Positions 10,099 through 36,539 of a stretch of 64,000 bases of DNA are shown one piece after another. Source of the DNA: Leptodactylus fallax (taxonomy: Eukaryota; Chordata; Amphibia; Anura; Leptodactylidae); assembly GCA_947044405.1 (NCBI GenBank), contig CAMRHE010000028.1, positions 4,385,501 through 4,449,500 of the forward strand, written 5' to 3'. Made by a program: the position numbers and the translations under genes. The notes under the pieces are model-generated. The model made no database searches and was not told the origin of the DNA. It saw nothing but the letters and a program-made list of their open reading frames with translations. Positions within the stretch are counted from its first letter, which is position 1. Every line of letters begins with the position of its first letter.

Positions 10099-11479
10099 CA
10101 TCATGGCTGGTTATCAGGAGGGGAAACTACATGTATGAGAAGATAACCCAACCACAATAAGGACACTATGGCTGGTTATCAGGAGGACACTACATGTAAG
10201 AGAAGATAACCTGACCACAATAAGGACATCATGGCTGGTTATCAGGAGGACACTACATGTATGAGAAGATAACCTGACCACAATAAGGACATCATGGCTG
10301 GTTATCAGGAGGACACTACATGTATGAGAAGATAACCTGACCACAATAAGGACATCATGGCTGGTTATCAGGAGGGACACTACATGTATGAGAAGATAAC
10401 CTGACCCCAATAAGGACATCATGGCTGGTTATCAGGAGGACACTACATGTATGAGAAGATAACCCGACCACAATAAGGACATCATGGCTGGTTATCAGGA
10501 GTACACTACATGTATGAGAAGATAACCTGACCACAATAAGGACATCATGGCTGGTTATCAGGAGGACACTACAAGTATGAGAAGATAACCCGACCACAAT
10601 AAGGACATCATGGCTGGTTATCAGGAGGACACTACATGTATGAGAAGATAACCCGACCACAATAAGGACATCATGGCTGGTTATCAGGAGGACACTACAT
10701 GTATGAGAAGATAACCTGACCACGATAAGGACATCATGGCTGGTTATCAGGAGGGGACACTACATGTATGAGAAGATAACCTGACCACAATAAGAACATC
10801 ATGGCTGGTTATCAGGAGGACACTACATGTATGAGAAGATAACCTGACCACAATAAGGTCATCATGGCTGGTTATCAAGAGGGACACTACATGTATGAGA
10901 AGATAACCCGACCACAATAAGGACATCATGGCTGGTTATCAGGAGGACACTACATGTATGAGAAGATAACCTGACCACAATAAGGACATCATGGCTGGTT
11001 ATCAGGAGGGACACTACATGTATGACAAGATAACCCGACCACAATAAGGACATCATGGCTGGTTATCAGGAGGGACACTACATGTATGAGAAGATAACCC
11101 CACCACAATAAGGACATCATGGCTGGTTATCAGGAGGGACACTACATGTATGAGAAGATAACCCGACCACAATAAGGACATCATGGCTGGTTATCAGAAG
11201 GGACACTACATGTATGAGAAGATAACCTGACCACAATAAGAACATCATGGCTGGTTATCAGGAGGACACTACATGTATGAGAAGATAACCCGACCACAAT
11301 AAGGACATCATGGCTGGTTATCAGGAGGACACTACATATATGAGAAGATAACCTGACCACAATAAGGACATCATGGCTGGTTATCAGGAGGACACTACAT
11401 GTATGAGAAGATAGCCTGACCACAATAAGGACATCATGGCTGGTTATCAGGAGGGACACTACATGTAAGAAAAGATAAT
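10099..11479. repeat. 63-base minisatellite, about 22 copies
   Basis: Tandem copies of a unit containing CATCATGGCTGGTTATCAGG and ACACTACATGTATGAGAAG; some copies have one or two extra Gs. Because 63 is a multiple of three, one antisense frame stays open as a 21-residue repeat (LITSHDVLIVVRLSSHTCS...), but there is no gene context. Confidence 0.95.
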
Positions 11480-11894
11480 CAGGGCTGAGTATAGATAGTT
11501 CATGCATTCATGGTTGTATGCATTGGCAACCAGTTAAGTCAACAGATGTCACCACAAAGATGGTTAGAGAAAATATTTAACACTCTGCAAATGTTTTAGT
11601 TATTTACAAATCTACAAATTGAAATATGGTTATGTTCATGGGGACACACTTTTAAGATACACCATCAATTTTAGATAAGGTCGGACTAGCAATTAGTAAA
11701 TTTTCATCTGCTTTTTGTAACATAAAATTGGAATTTCCCATGTGTAATAGTTTTTTTTTTGTTTGTGTTGATAAGAGGTGAAACTTGAAGATTATTGACT
11801 GGTTCTTTATGTGGCAGAGGAGTTTTTGGGTTCCCTCAAGCAACAGGGCTTGGGTGCAGCTGCTACCTCCTAGTACTATGCCATTGGTATTGAC

Positions 11895-12290
11895 AAAATA
11901 TTATGAAAAATTCAGCTTACTTTCCTTTATATGTTATGATAAGCATGTGTATAGTTATAGGAGGTGCAAAGATCAGTCATATCACACCCAGAGCAAAAGT
12001 GAAAGAGTATGGAGTTTGGGGGTGTGGTATTTACTGGAATACCCATGATAAACAGTCACATATAGTCAGATCTTTTCCTTCTTCTAGTCTGATGCAGCGT
12101 AGGATGGACAGGGGACTGTAATCCTCATACTGGAAATATATGCCTTCTATGTCAGCTATTATTTCTTGAGCTAGGCTAGGTCACAGTGACACCGATGTGA
12201 ATGACACATTAAAGACATACCTGCTGGTCTCCACCTCTCCAAAGTTCTTGTGAGTATTTTGAATCCTTGTTCCTCCCTTATAATTCTTTG
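11895..12290 (+). repeat. Locally repeated unit, copy 3 (best preserved)
   Basis: Contains all blocks in order: AAAAATTCAGCTTAC, TTATGATAAGC, CAGTCATATCACACC, GCAAAAGTGAAAGAG, TTTACTGGAATA, GATAAACAGTCACATATAG, CTGTAATCCTCA, GACATACCTG and CTCCACCTCTCC, with the donor-like CTT|GTGAGTAT at about 12247. A TTAA MITE follows directly. Confidence 0.65.
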
Positions 12291-12293
12291 ATC

Positions 12294-12760
12294 TTAAAGA
12301 GCACCTTTCACCTCCTCCACCATCTCTTGTTCTTTGCATCCTTTAATAGGCACCTTCCCACTGATTTTGGCACAGTAGGAATTTTCCCTTTAGCCCCCAC
12401 CATTTCTGAGCAATCCGTGCAGTTAATTTAGTGCCTGATATGATAATTAGGCTCTGTACTGTCAAGGGGGTGGTGTCAGGAGCAGGAAATGGGGTGTGAT
12501 TAAGAACTCTGACTCTGTCCAGTCAGAGGGGGACCATGTCAGAGCTCAGAATCACACCCTTCCCTTCTCCTGCCTGACACCACCCCCTTGACAGTACAGA
12601 GCCTAATTATCATATTAGGCACCAAAACTAACAGTAATGATTGCTGGGGAATGGTGGTGGCTAGAGAAAAAATTCCAACTGTGCCAGAATCATTGTAGCG
12701 GAGCCTATTGAAGGATGGAAAGAGTTAGAGTTGGTGGAGGTGGTGAAAGGTCCTCTTTAA
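12294..12760. mobile_element. Foldback MITE with TTAA target
   Basis: TTAA at 12294-12297 and 12757-12760. Inverted ends AGAGCACCTTTCACCTCC and its near complement continue as a long imperfect palindrome, including TACTGTCAAGGGGGTGGTGT near 12458 and its complement near 12590. Non-coding; fits Kolobok- or piggyBac-related MITEs. Confidence 0.8.
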
Positions 12761-12834
12761 ATAATTGACTTTCAAAATTATAGAAATAAATCATTAACTT
12801 GTCTGCAGCTACACCCCGGGGGATGATAAAAAGT

Positions 12835-12910
12835 TATCAAAAATTCAGCCTGGTTTCTATACTTGATAAATGTGGGCATACATATACAGTATGTGGTGCA
12901 GAGGTATTGG
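12835..12910 (+). repeat. Locally repeated unit, copy 4 (start block only)
   Basis: AAAAATTCAGCCTGG ... GTATGTGGTGCAGAGGT matches the start block of the unit seen at 8300, 8645 and 11895; the remaining blocks were not found. Confidence 0.45.
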
Positions 12911-12950
12911 TTAAACTGGGAAGAAGATGCAGAGCTTGGTTTATATGACA

Positions 12951-13220
12951 TTAAAGGGGTTTTCTGGTTAGAACAAGTTATACTGAAATATACAAGTTAA
13001 CTTGCTGAAGGGTGGTGGTCTGGCCACTGGGACCACAGGGGGGTCCTGTTCCCCACCTGCAGTCCCCATCCTCAGCTCCTCCATTTATTTGCAGGTACAA
13101 GGGACCCCCATTTTTGTGATCATTGGAGGTCCTAGTAGTGGATAGGAGGAAACTTGTTCTAACCGACTATTTAGCTGTGTACACAAGGAAGTAACTTGGG
13201 GAATACTTTACGTTGGAAAA
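12951..13220. mobile_element. Probable TTAA-type MITE
   Basis: TTAA-AGGGGTTTTCTGG at the left and GGAAAACCCC near 13212 at the right look like a decayed inverted-end pair. Non-coding. Confidence 0.35.
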
Positions 13221-13429
13221 CCCCATGTCCCTTAGAGGGTAGTTCTTGTAATTCACTTGGTTTAAGTAAAGACAATAAAAATTGATTTGGTTTGCCTTAA
13301 AGAGATTTTACCCACAAAATTTTTTACTAATTAAAAGTATACATTGAAACACACTACTTTTCTCATCTGTTTTTATTTTCTTGTAGATTTTTTTTTTATT
13401 TTGTTTACTTTACTTACAACCCAGTCATA

Positions 13430-14720
13430 GCTAGACTCCAGCCATGTCTCACTTATCCTCACTATGTCATATTTTTCTTCAACATTATCAGTTCTAGTTC
13501 CTCCATCATGTTAGTGAGACTTCTGGTGTTAGTATACATACATTTTATGTGTTTTTCCTTATCCCCAATCTTCCACTGCGTACTGACTGTTCTCACCCCA
13601 TTCGCCACTCCATCCCTAGTTACATTAGTGTATTTCCATTTCTACGCTATATTGCCCTCTACATGTTACCCTCCCCCCCAGTCCCTAGGTTAAACACTCC
13701 ACCCAACTGTCTAGCCATCTTCTCCCCCAACACAGCTGCACCCTCCCCATTGAGGTGCAGCCCATCCCTACCATAGAACCTGTAGCCCACAACAGTCGCC
13801 CAGTTCCCCAAGAACCCAAACCTTTCCTTCCTACAAACCTCTTGAACCACTTGTTCACCTCCCTGTCGCTTGCCTTTGTTGTGTGACACATCGTACAAGT
13901 AGTATTTCAGAAAATACCACCTTTATGGTCCTTGCCTTCAGTTTGCATCCTAGGTCCCTGAAATAATTTATTAGAACCTTCCACTTGGTGCCAATGTGCA
14001 CCATGACCACTCAATCCTCACCAGCCCCTCCCAGTAATCTATCAAACCGATCCGCTGTGTGTCGAACTTGAGTGCCAAGAAGGCAACACGCCATTCGACG
14101 ATCCCGGTCTTTGTGACAGATTGCCCTGTGTTTTCCCCTAATAATTGAATCCCCCACTACCAGCATCTGTCTGGCCTGCTCTGCACCCCTATCCCCTTCT
14201 TACTGGAGCAGACATTCCCCTGGTTATCAGAGGAAGTGTCTTGCTACAGCAGTGTTACCCCTGTACTGACATCCCCCAGCAGTGTTACCCCTGTACTAAG
14301 ATCCCCCTGATCTGCCAACTTAGCAATTTTTGGGGATGTTCAAGTTCAGGACTCACCTCCCTGGCACTCTTCCCTCTACCCTGCTGCTTTCTAAGTGTCA
14401 CCCAGCTAGCTGCCTCCTGTTCTTGCACCTCCAATCTACCCTCTGCACTTACCCCAGTGAGTTCCTGCTCTGTCAGCAACAAACTCCTTTCCAAGTTATC
14501 AATGGATCTCAGTCTTGTAATTTGCTAATTTAGATCCATGATCTGGGCTTCCAAATGTGCAACGTGCTTCCATCTTGTACAGTAGCATGCCCCTCAAATG
14601 ACTGCTCAAGCAGGATGTGGTACAGGATCAGCCAAGGGGGATTAATTTTAGGTATGGATTCCATTTGTGGCTGATTGATATCACACCCTTTTGATGTTTC
14701 ACTGGCCCTCATAGACTTAA
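13430..14720 (-). mobile_element. CR1-like LINE relic: ORF1 esterase domain and ORF2 endonuclease start
   Basis: Minus-strand frames read in LINE order. Near 14300-14500 is an ORF1 N-terminal segment (LERSLLLTEQELTGVSAEG). At 13680-14150 is an SGNH/GDSL-esterase-like domain with a block-I-like GGSIIRG, WVVMVHIGT, INYFRDLGCKLKART and the C-terminal DGLHLNGEGAAVLGEKMA. At 13430-13535 the ORF2 apurinic-endonuclease start reads YTNTRSLTNMMEEL and, one frame over, EEKYDIVRISETWLESSYDW. Stops and frameshifts make it inactive. An esterase in ORF1 is known for CR1-type LINEs. Confidence 0.75.
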
Positions 14721-14759
14721 TGTCTGCAGTCAGTCACACAGCCTTCTTTGCATACAAGT

Positions 14760-15520
14760 GTGAAACTCGTTAACTCAGCAGGGGAGATCCTGGAGTGATG
14801 TGTATTTGAACATTTCTAGTAGACGTGATGACTCTGGCCGAACTTAAAAGGAAATATAGTATTATGATGATATTTTCCGAGAGGAGCATCCTACAGTCGC
14901 ACCTATAAATTCCTTGGGTGCGAACGCTCCCAGTCCAAACACAACATGGTTGGAGGCAGTGAAAAGGTCCAGACACTGAACTCCCCTACCCAGGGGGATC
15001 TGGGGGGTCATTCCTTGTGTCTACGCGATGTGAATCTCGCCACGAACCCCATCATACCCCTCGCCTGATACTACAGTCATCTGGCGAGGAGTTATGGTTA
15101 TATATTTATCTGGTCCTAGGATGTAGGACTGGGCCTCTTCTCCTGGTGACATCACACAGGGAGGAGCCTAGGACAGGTATATGTTTTCAGACCAGAGAGA
15201 GAGGTGACCTGCTTATCCTAGGAGAGATGTGAGGACACATGTCGAGTTGCTGACTTAAGGAAGTGCCCTGGGTCTAACCAGCTGAAGCCTCAGCGAACCA
15301 GACTGCAAACTCGTCTTGGTATTCTTTTCTCTTTTAATCCCATTTTATTTTTCTGTACTGTACGCCTTGTTTTTTACCTGTATTTGCTTGACCATCCTCT
15401 GATGTGTATTCTGTATACGTTAGTGGCTAGTACCGACCCACTAGGGTTAATAAATATATAAAGTTTATAAAGCTCGTTTCATATTATCCTATGAGCCCAG
15501 GCACTCACGGGTAATGAGTG
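14760..15520. other. Unassigned; possibly a decayed LTR
   Basis: Non-coding. A polyadenylation-signal context (AATAAATATATAAAG near 15450) followed by a GT/T-rich stretch is reminiscent of a retroelement LTR, but no matching second LTR, clean termini or target duplication were identified. Function uncertain. Confidence 0.25.
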
Positions 15521-15813
15521 GAAGGTAAGATGGGTGATCGCAGGTAGGCCAAGCGGCTTGGCTAAGCGGCATCCTTCACACAGGGCATACATGGTACAAG
15601 ATTACATATATAAGGCCGACAGAGTGCCCCAAACAAATGATACTTTCAGTAAAGTGCTCCAAGTAAACAATACTACCAGCAGTATCGCCCCCTCTCAAAC
15701 CTCAAGCCGTGAAGCCAAATGCCCCAAAAAATAATAATCAGGGCCTGTTATAGACAAAGTATGGCCCTAATCTAAATGAAAAATGCTAAGAATAATAAAT
15801 ATTTCTTTTTTAG

Positions 15814-29694
<13,881 letters not shown>

Positions 29695-29720
29695 TAGACT
29701 ATTATACATTATCAAGGGGA

Positions 29721-30580
29721 GTGTGTTACCAGAACTCAGCATGATACCCCAATCCAGCAGATAGATAGGTTAGTGTCACCAGAACCAGCATATCACCCCA
29801 GCCCTGCAGATAGATAGGTTAGTGTCACCAGAACCAGCATATCACCCCAGCCCTGCAGATAGATAGGTTAGTGTCACCAGAACCAGCATATCACCCCAGC
29901 CCTGCAGATAGATAGGTTAGTGTCACCAGAACCAGCATATCACCCCAGTCCTGCAGATAGATAGGTTAGTGTCGCCAGAACCAGCATATCACCCCAGCCC
30001 TGCAGATAGATAGGTTAGTGTCACCAGAACCAGCGTATCACCCCAGCCCTGCAGGTAGATAGGTTAGTATCACCAGAACTAGCATATCACCCCAGCCCTG
30101 CAGATAGCTAGGTTAGTGTCACCAGAACCAGCATATCACCCCAGCCCTGCAGATAGATAGGTTAGGTTCACCAGAACCAGTATATCACCCCAGCCCTGCA
30201 GATAGATAGGTTGGTGTCACCAGAACCAGCATATCACCCCAGCCCTGCAGATAGATAGGTTAGTGTCACCAGAACCAGCATATCACCCCAGCCCTGCAGA
30301 TAGGTAGGTTAGTGTCACCAGAACCAGCATATCCCCCCAGCCCTGCAGATAGATAGGTTAGTGTCACCTGAACCAGCATATCGCATATCGCCCCAGCCCT
30401 GCAGATAGATAGGTTAGTGTCACCGGAACCAGCATATCACCCCAGCCCTGCAGATAGATAGGTTAGTGTCACCAGAACCAGTATATCACCCCAGTCCTGC
30501 AGATAGATAGGTTAGTGTCACCAGAGCCAACATATCATCCCAGCCCTGCAGATAGATAGGTTAGTGTCACCAGAACCCAG
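29721..30580. repeat. 49-base minisatellite, array 2 (just after the PARP-like stop codon)
   Basis: About 17 copies of the same unit and orientation as array 1, starting 27 bases after the stop codon with a degenerate copy. It must overlap the 3' UTR or the immediate 3' flank of the gene. Confidence 0.95.
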
Positions 30581-30719
30581 GAATCCATTGAAGTAATCTC
30601 AGTCTTCTATACTCATCTACTTAATGTCAAAATTGCATCTGCCCAACTGTCAGTTAAGGAGAAGTGACAAGAGCCTACACCACCTTTCATGTCCTCTGGC
30701 ACTGGCAGAATTATATGCG

Positions 30720-31041
30720 ACTAGAAAGCTTCAGCTTTGCCAGTATGTGCCGGGGTGCCAGAGATATTGGTGTCATTAGTTTCGGCACCAATATCACTCC
30801 ACTGACAGAAGGGCAGGCTTTATAGCCTTGTCTCTTTGTTGGACAGTGAGAAATGCCCCCCTGTCTGTACCCTTCAATAGCCTTGTACTGTCGGGGGGGC
30901 ATTGCTTAGCGATGATGCTTAGCAGTAAGACTCGCCCTTATGACAGTGGAGAGATATCAGCGCTGAAACTAATGGTACCAATATCTGTGGCACCCGGCAT
31001 GTACCGACAAAGTACATTCAGAACCCTATCAGCTTTCTAGT
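30720..31041. mobile_element. Foldback MITE, ACTAGAAAGC ends
   Basis: Inverted ends ACTAGAAAGCTTCAGC and GCTTTCTAGT, with a long complementary interior (AGTATGTGCCGGGGTGCCAG, ATATTGGTGTCATTAGTTTC and their inverted counterparts near 30970-31010). Non-coding. Confidence 0.75.
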
Positions 31042-32029
31042 GGTCCTCGTTACGACATCGAATCACATCAGCAGCATACAAACTACTCCAGTTGTGTATC
31101 ATAAAATAGGTCAATGACAACATGATCACTGCCACGATGATATATCCCCCAAGCAGATTTCTGGCATCTAATTTGGGATTGTACAACAATTCTGGCCAGA
31201 ACTGATAGACATTCTTTATGAAGTCCTCAAGATTCCAATAGCCACTACCCTGCGCTGTGTATTAAGAGCGCAGAGGATAGAATATGGCCTCCTTGGGATA
31301 AAATATTTGTATGGGAGACATCCTGGATAGGAAATTGGTAAAAATTTGCTGGATAAAGGAAAGAGCTTGTAACAAATCACAATGGAAATCATTAGTCTTC
31401 TGTATGTATTGGTATATAAGACATGTGAATATCCTCAGAAGTTACTGAAGGTGGGAAAACGTGCTTCCACTCACCGATCGCTCAAGGTACTCGCTTATAA
31501 GGCTGCTGCTGTACAAACCTAACCCTCCTACTCTAGGCACTTTATTATTGCTCTTAAGTCTTTATTATAATATTAATGTAATGCCATACACTGGATTATT
31601 TTCCTTCTCCAACATGGGTGTCATGAATATTGTTGCAGATTGTGTGAAATCTTTTGTAAGTATGACATTTTCTGCTGTTTCGTGTGATTCCATATTATTA
31701 TACAGATCTTCTACTTCTGAAATGTTTCTGTTTTGTTTATCCTCAAATCATTCTTTAATAAAACAAGGTAAAAATAAGAGAATCATGCTGTCTTTTATGA
31801 TAGAAACAAAGACACTGATGTGAACAGAGCCGTACCCCTGGAGAGAAGGAGCTTGTTTCAGATTGGTCTCGTCTCCATTTTTAATGGTGGTCAGAACCTG
31901 CACAGACATGTGATGCGTACAGGTCCTACAAGAGGGTGGAAAAAGCATTCAAGTCATGAAGTGAGGCAGAAGGACCAGGACTTTCTGTAGATCGTGTTTA
32001 GGAGTCTTTTCCTAAACACCTTACGCTAT
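31042..32029. other. Intergenic, no recognised gene
   Basis: No exon, RNA or repeat family recognised with confidence. A 120-codon open frame at 31461-31823 shows no family motif. Confidence 0.4.
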
Positions 32030-32290
32030 GTTCGCACCTGGTATCTGCCCCTTTGCAAATCCTTAAAAAAAACTGTCCGTTTTTGGCGGGTCCATTTTAT
32101 TTCCCCTTTATCTTCGTTGTTCATTCTTAGCATTTGCAGAGAAGAGTGAAGAGGGAAAAATGAATTGCAAAACGGACACAAACGGATTGCTCTCCGCCTT
32201 CCATGGACCTCAATGTTAAAAAAAAAAAACGGATTTATTGCTGTCTGTTGTATCCTTATTTTTTGGACGGGGCAAAAGTGCTGCGAGAAG
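32030..32290. mobile_element. Probable MITE fragment (GTTCGCACCTG type)
   Basis: GCTATGTTCGCACCTG start and an interior with a complementary pair (AACTGTCCGTTTTTG and AAACGGACACAAACGG) resemble the GGTTCACAC-type MITEs at 49378 and 58800. Confidence 0.4.
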
Positions 32291-32519
32291 TATTGCAGTG
32301 TTTTATACTAGTGATCTAATAAAAAATGTCATAACAAAGTTTAATAAAATGTTTAAAAATATTATAAAAAATGTGAAAAATTATTAAAAATAGCCATTTA
32401 CGCCTCACATATTCTTGTACAGTGAAACCCCTCCATAAGAGCACACATTACCCCGACCATATTTTCTGTAATGGATTTTCAGTTTTTATGCCTACTTGCC
32501 ATCTCTTGTAAATTCTGTT

Positions 32520-33030
32520 TTTGTTAATCTCGTATGACAAAAAAAAATAGAATATGTGATCAAAAAGTTGCATCTGCCCTAAAGATATACAATAATAAAA
32601 AGTATAGCTCATCAGGCAAAAACATGTCCTAACACAGCTCAACTAAAGAATTGAAAAAAAATATGGCTCTTTGAATATGGCGATGCAAAACACAGTTTCT
32701 TATAGTATTTTTTTTATTGTGCAAAGTACTAAATCATAAAAACCTTTATTCATTGGGTATCACTGTAATTATATTGACCTGCAAGATAAAGTTAACACCA
32801 TAAAAAAATGCAAAAGAAATTTGTAGTGTTACTATTTTTCTACACCTCCAAAATGAAACAAATAGTTTTTTAGTGCATTATATGTTTTCCTAACGGTTCC
32901 ATTAAAAAAGTTGTCTCACAAAAAGTTAGCCCTTTTTTGGCTATGTCAACAGAAAAATTAAGAAGTTGTGGTTTTTGAACAGAAGAGATGGAAAAATGAA
33001 AGAAGTCGCAGTAGCCTTAATGTCTAAACT
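32520..33030. repeat. Dispersed AT-rich repeat
   Basis: Shares GTATCACTGTAATTATATTGACC and similar wording with 21160-21560. Non-coding. Confidence 0.45.
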
Positions 33031-33329
33031 TGGCTGTGTCCTTTGAAGTCACCTTAGCTGTGCACAGAGAGCTCAGATACAAGAAAGTTTTATTTGAGAA
33101 AACATTAACATTTCTACCACAATTATATTACATTGTAGGTCAATCACAATCAAGGTACAACCCCTGTTGACTTACACATAGGCCAACTATTATTTATTTA
33201 TTTTACAGATTGTCATCACTCTCTGTCCCCATTAGGGCTCACTATCTAAATACAGTTCGCCTCAGTAGTGCTAATGCACAGAGTCCACACTTGGTCTAGG
33301 GTCAGTGAAATCACCATTCCTCTAGACCC

Positions 33330-33650
33330 GTGATGGCGAACCTATGGCACGCAGAGCCCTCTCAGTTGGCACGCGCGCCGTCACCATATCTCACTAACGG
33401 GGAATCCGGTCCAGGATTCCCCATTAGTGAGCGATCGCTTCTTTCAGCTGTATGTGCAAATGCACATACAGCTGAAAGCTGTCAGTGTAAGCTGCGGTCC
33501 GCAGGACCGCTGCTTACACAGTACATGCTAAATGCTGTACAGTACTCTGAAAGGACCTTCTGACGTCATAAGGTCACATGACAGGGTAGGCGTGTCTTTG
33601 CTTGTAAGAAGCTCCTTCCACATGAAGAAAAGTATCACGAGCAGTGGAGG
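33330..33650 (+). mobile_element. hAT-type element fragment
   Basis: GTGATGGCGAACCTATGGCA is a typical hAT-family left end. The interior GCGTGTCTTTGCTTGTAAG and CTCCTTCCACATGAAG matches the MITE at 581-956. No right end is seen; the sequence runs straight into the G-rich minisatellite. Confidence 0.6.
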
Positions 33651-36520
33651 AACATGCAGAGATGTGGGGTGCAGGGTGTAGTGTGGGGAGGAGAGATGTG
33701 GGGCTCGGGGTGTAGTGTGGGGGGAGAGATGTGGGGTGCAGGGTGTAGTGTGGGGGTTAGAGATGTGGGGTGTAGTGTGGGGGTTAGAGATGTGGGGTGC
33801 AGTGTGGGGGTTAGAGATGTGGGGTGTAGTGTGGGGGTAGAGATGTGGGGTGCAGTATGTAGGGTGTAGTGTGGGGGTAAGAGATGGGTGCAGTATGCAG
33901 GGTGTAGTGTGGGGGTTAGAGATGTGGGGTGCAGTATGTAGGGTGTAGTGTGGGGGTTAGAGATGTGGGGTGCAGGGTGTAGTGTGGGGGTTAGAGATGT
34001 GGGGTGTAGTGTGGGGGGTATAGATGTGGGGTGCAGTATGTAGGGTGTAGTGTGGGGGGTAGAGATGTGGGGTGCAGTATGTAGGGTGTAGTGTGGGGGT
34101 TAGAGATGTGGGGTGCAGGGTGTAGTGTGGGGGTTAGAGATGGGTGCAGTATGTAGGGTGTAGTGTGGGGGTTAGAGATGTGGGGTGCAGTATGTAGGGT
34201 GTAGTGTGGGGGTTAGAGATGTGGGGTGCAGGGTGTAGTGTGGGGGGAGAGATGTAGGGTGTAGTGTGGGGGATAGAGATGTGGGGTGTAGTGTGGGGGG
34301 AGAGATGTAGGGTGTAGTGTGGGGGAGGAGAGATGTGGGGTGCAGTATGTAGGGTGTAGTGTGGGGGTTAGAGATGTGGGGTGCAGGGTGTAGTGTGGGG
34401 GTTAGAGATGTGGGGTGCAGTATGTAGGGTGTAGTGTGGGGGGGGTAGAGATGTGGGGTGCAGTATGTAGGGTGTAGTGTGGGGGTTAGAGATGTGGGGT
34501 GCAGGGTGTAGTGTGGGGGTTAGAGATGTGGGGTGCAGGGTGTAGTGTGGGGGTTAGAGATGTGGGGTGTAGTGTGGGGGGTAGAAATGTGGGGTGCAGT
34601 ATGTAGGGTGTAGTGTGGGGGTTAGAGATGTGGGGTGCAGTATGTAGGGTGTAGTGTGGGGGTTAGAGATGTGGGGTGCAGGGTGTAGTGTGGGGGTTAG
34701 AGATGTGGGGTGTAGTGTGGGGGGTAGAGATGTGGGGTGCAGTATGTAGGGTGTAGTGTGGGGGTTAGAGATGTGGGGTACAGGGTGTAGTGTGGGGGTT
34801 AGAGATGTGGGGTGCAGTATGTAGGGTGTAGTGTGGGGGTTAGAGATGTGGGGTGCAGGGTGTAGTGTGGGGGGAGAGATGTAGGGTGGGTGTAGTGTGG
34901 GGGGTAGTGATGTGGGGTGCAGTGTGGGGGAGAGATGCAGAGTGTAGTGTGGGGGGAGAGATGTGGGGTGCAGGGTGTAGTGTGGGGGTTAGAGATGGGT
35001 GCAGTAAGTAGGGTGTAGTGTGGGGGTTAGAGATGTGGGGTGCAGTATGTAGGGTGTAGTGTGGGGGTTAGAGATGTGGGGTGCAGGGTGTAGTGTGGGG
35101 GTTAGAGGTGTGGGGGGTAGAGATGTGGGGTGCATTATGTAGGGTGTAGTGTGGGGGTTAGAGATGGGTGCAGTATGTAGGGTGTAGTGTGGGGGTTAGA
35201 GCTGTGGGCTGCAGTATGTAGGGTGTAGTGTGGGGGGTAGAGATGTGGGTTGCAGTATGTAGGGTGTAGTGTGGGGGTTAGAGATGTGGGGTGCAGGGTG
35301 TAGTGTGGGGGTTAGAGATGGGTGCAGTATGTAGGGTGTAGTGTGGGGGTTAGAGATGTGGGGTGCAGTATGTAGGGTGTAGTGTGGGGGGTAGAGATGT
35401 GGGGTGCAGTATGTAGGGTGTAGTGTGGGTGTTAGAGATGTGGGGTGCAGGGTGTAGTGTGGGGGTTAGAGATGTGGGGTGTAGTGTGGGGGTTAGAGAT
35501 GTGGGGTGCAGTATGTAGGGTGTAGTGTGGGGGTTAGAGATGTGGGGTGCAGTATGTAGGGTGTAGTGTGGGGGTTAGAGATGTGGGGTGCAGGGTGTAG
35601 TGTGGGGGTTAGAGATGTGGGGTGTAGTGTGGGGGGTAGAGATGTGGGGTGCAGTATGTAGGGTGTAGTGTGGGGGTTAGAGATGTGGGGTACAGGGTGT
35701 AGTGTGGGGGTTAGAGATGTGGGGTACAGGGTGTAGTGTGGGGGTTAGAGATGTGGGGTGCAGTATGTAGGGTGTAGTGTGGGGGTTAGAGATGTGGGGT
35801 GCAGGGTGTAGTGTGGGGGGAGAGATGTAGGGTGTAGTGTGGGGGATAGAGATGTGGGGTGTAGTGTGGGGGGAGAGATGTAGGGTGTAGTGTGGGGGAG
35901 GAGAGATGTGGGGTGCAGTATGTAGGGTGCAGGTGTAGTGTGGGGGTTAGAGATGTGGGGTGCAGGGTGTAGTGTGGGGGAGAGATGTAGGGTGCAGGGT
36001 GTAGTGTGGGGGGAGAGATGTAGGGTGCAGGGTGTAGTGTGGGGGGAGAGATGTAGGGTGCAGGGTGTAGTGTGGGGGGAGAGATGTGGGGTGCAGGGTG
36101 TAGTGTGAGGGGAGAGATGTAGGGTTCAGGGTGTAGTGTGGGGGGAGAGATGTAGGGTGCAGGGTGTAGTGTGGGGGGAGAGATGTAGGGTGCAGGGTGT
36201 AGTGTGGGGGGAGAGATGTAGGGTGCAGGGTGTAGTGTGGGGGGAGATGCAGAGTGTAGTGTGGGGGGTAGAGATGTGGGGGTGCAGTGTGTAGTGTGGG
36301 GGAGAGATGCAGAGTGTAGTGTGAGGGAGGAGAGATGTGGGGTGTAGTGGGGTGCAGAGATGCAGGGTGTAGTGGGGGGTAGAGATGCAGGGTGTATTGT
36401 GGGGTGCAGAGATGCAGGGTGTATTGTGGGGTGCAGAGATGCAGGGTGTATTGTGGGATACAGGGTGTAGTGTGGGGGGAGAGATGCAGAGTGTAGTGTG
36501 GGGGGAGAGATGTGGGATGT
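33650..36520 (+). repeat. 2.9-kb G-rich minisatellite
   Basis: Tandem units of about 30-45 bases built from AGAGATGTGGGGTGCAG, an optional TATGTAGG, GTGTAGTGTGGGGG and a TT spacer. The plus strand is strongly G-rich, with four or more G-runs in any 60 bases, so quadruplex formation is plausible. Long antisense frames (up to 288 codons) are a by-product of the repeat. Confidence 0.93.
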
Positions 36521-36539
36521 AGGCTGCTTGCAAGAGGGA

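Noticed and set aside
10114..11507. Long minus-strand open frames with a 21-residue repeat
   Set aside because: They follow exactly the 63-base minisatellite unit; no start context, splice sites or family similarity.
31461..31823. 120-codon plus-strand frame after the PARP gene
   Set aside because: No recognisable domain, splice structure or codon pattern.
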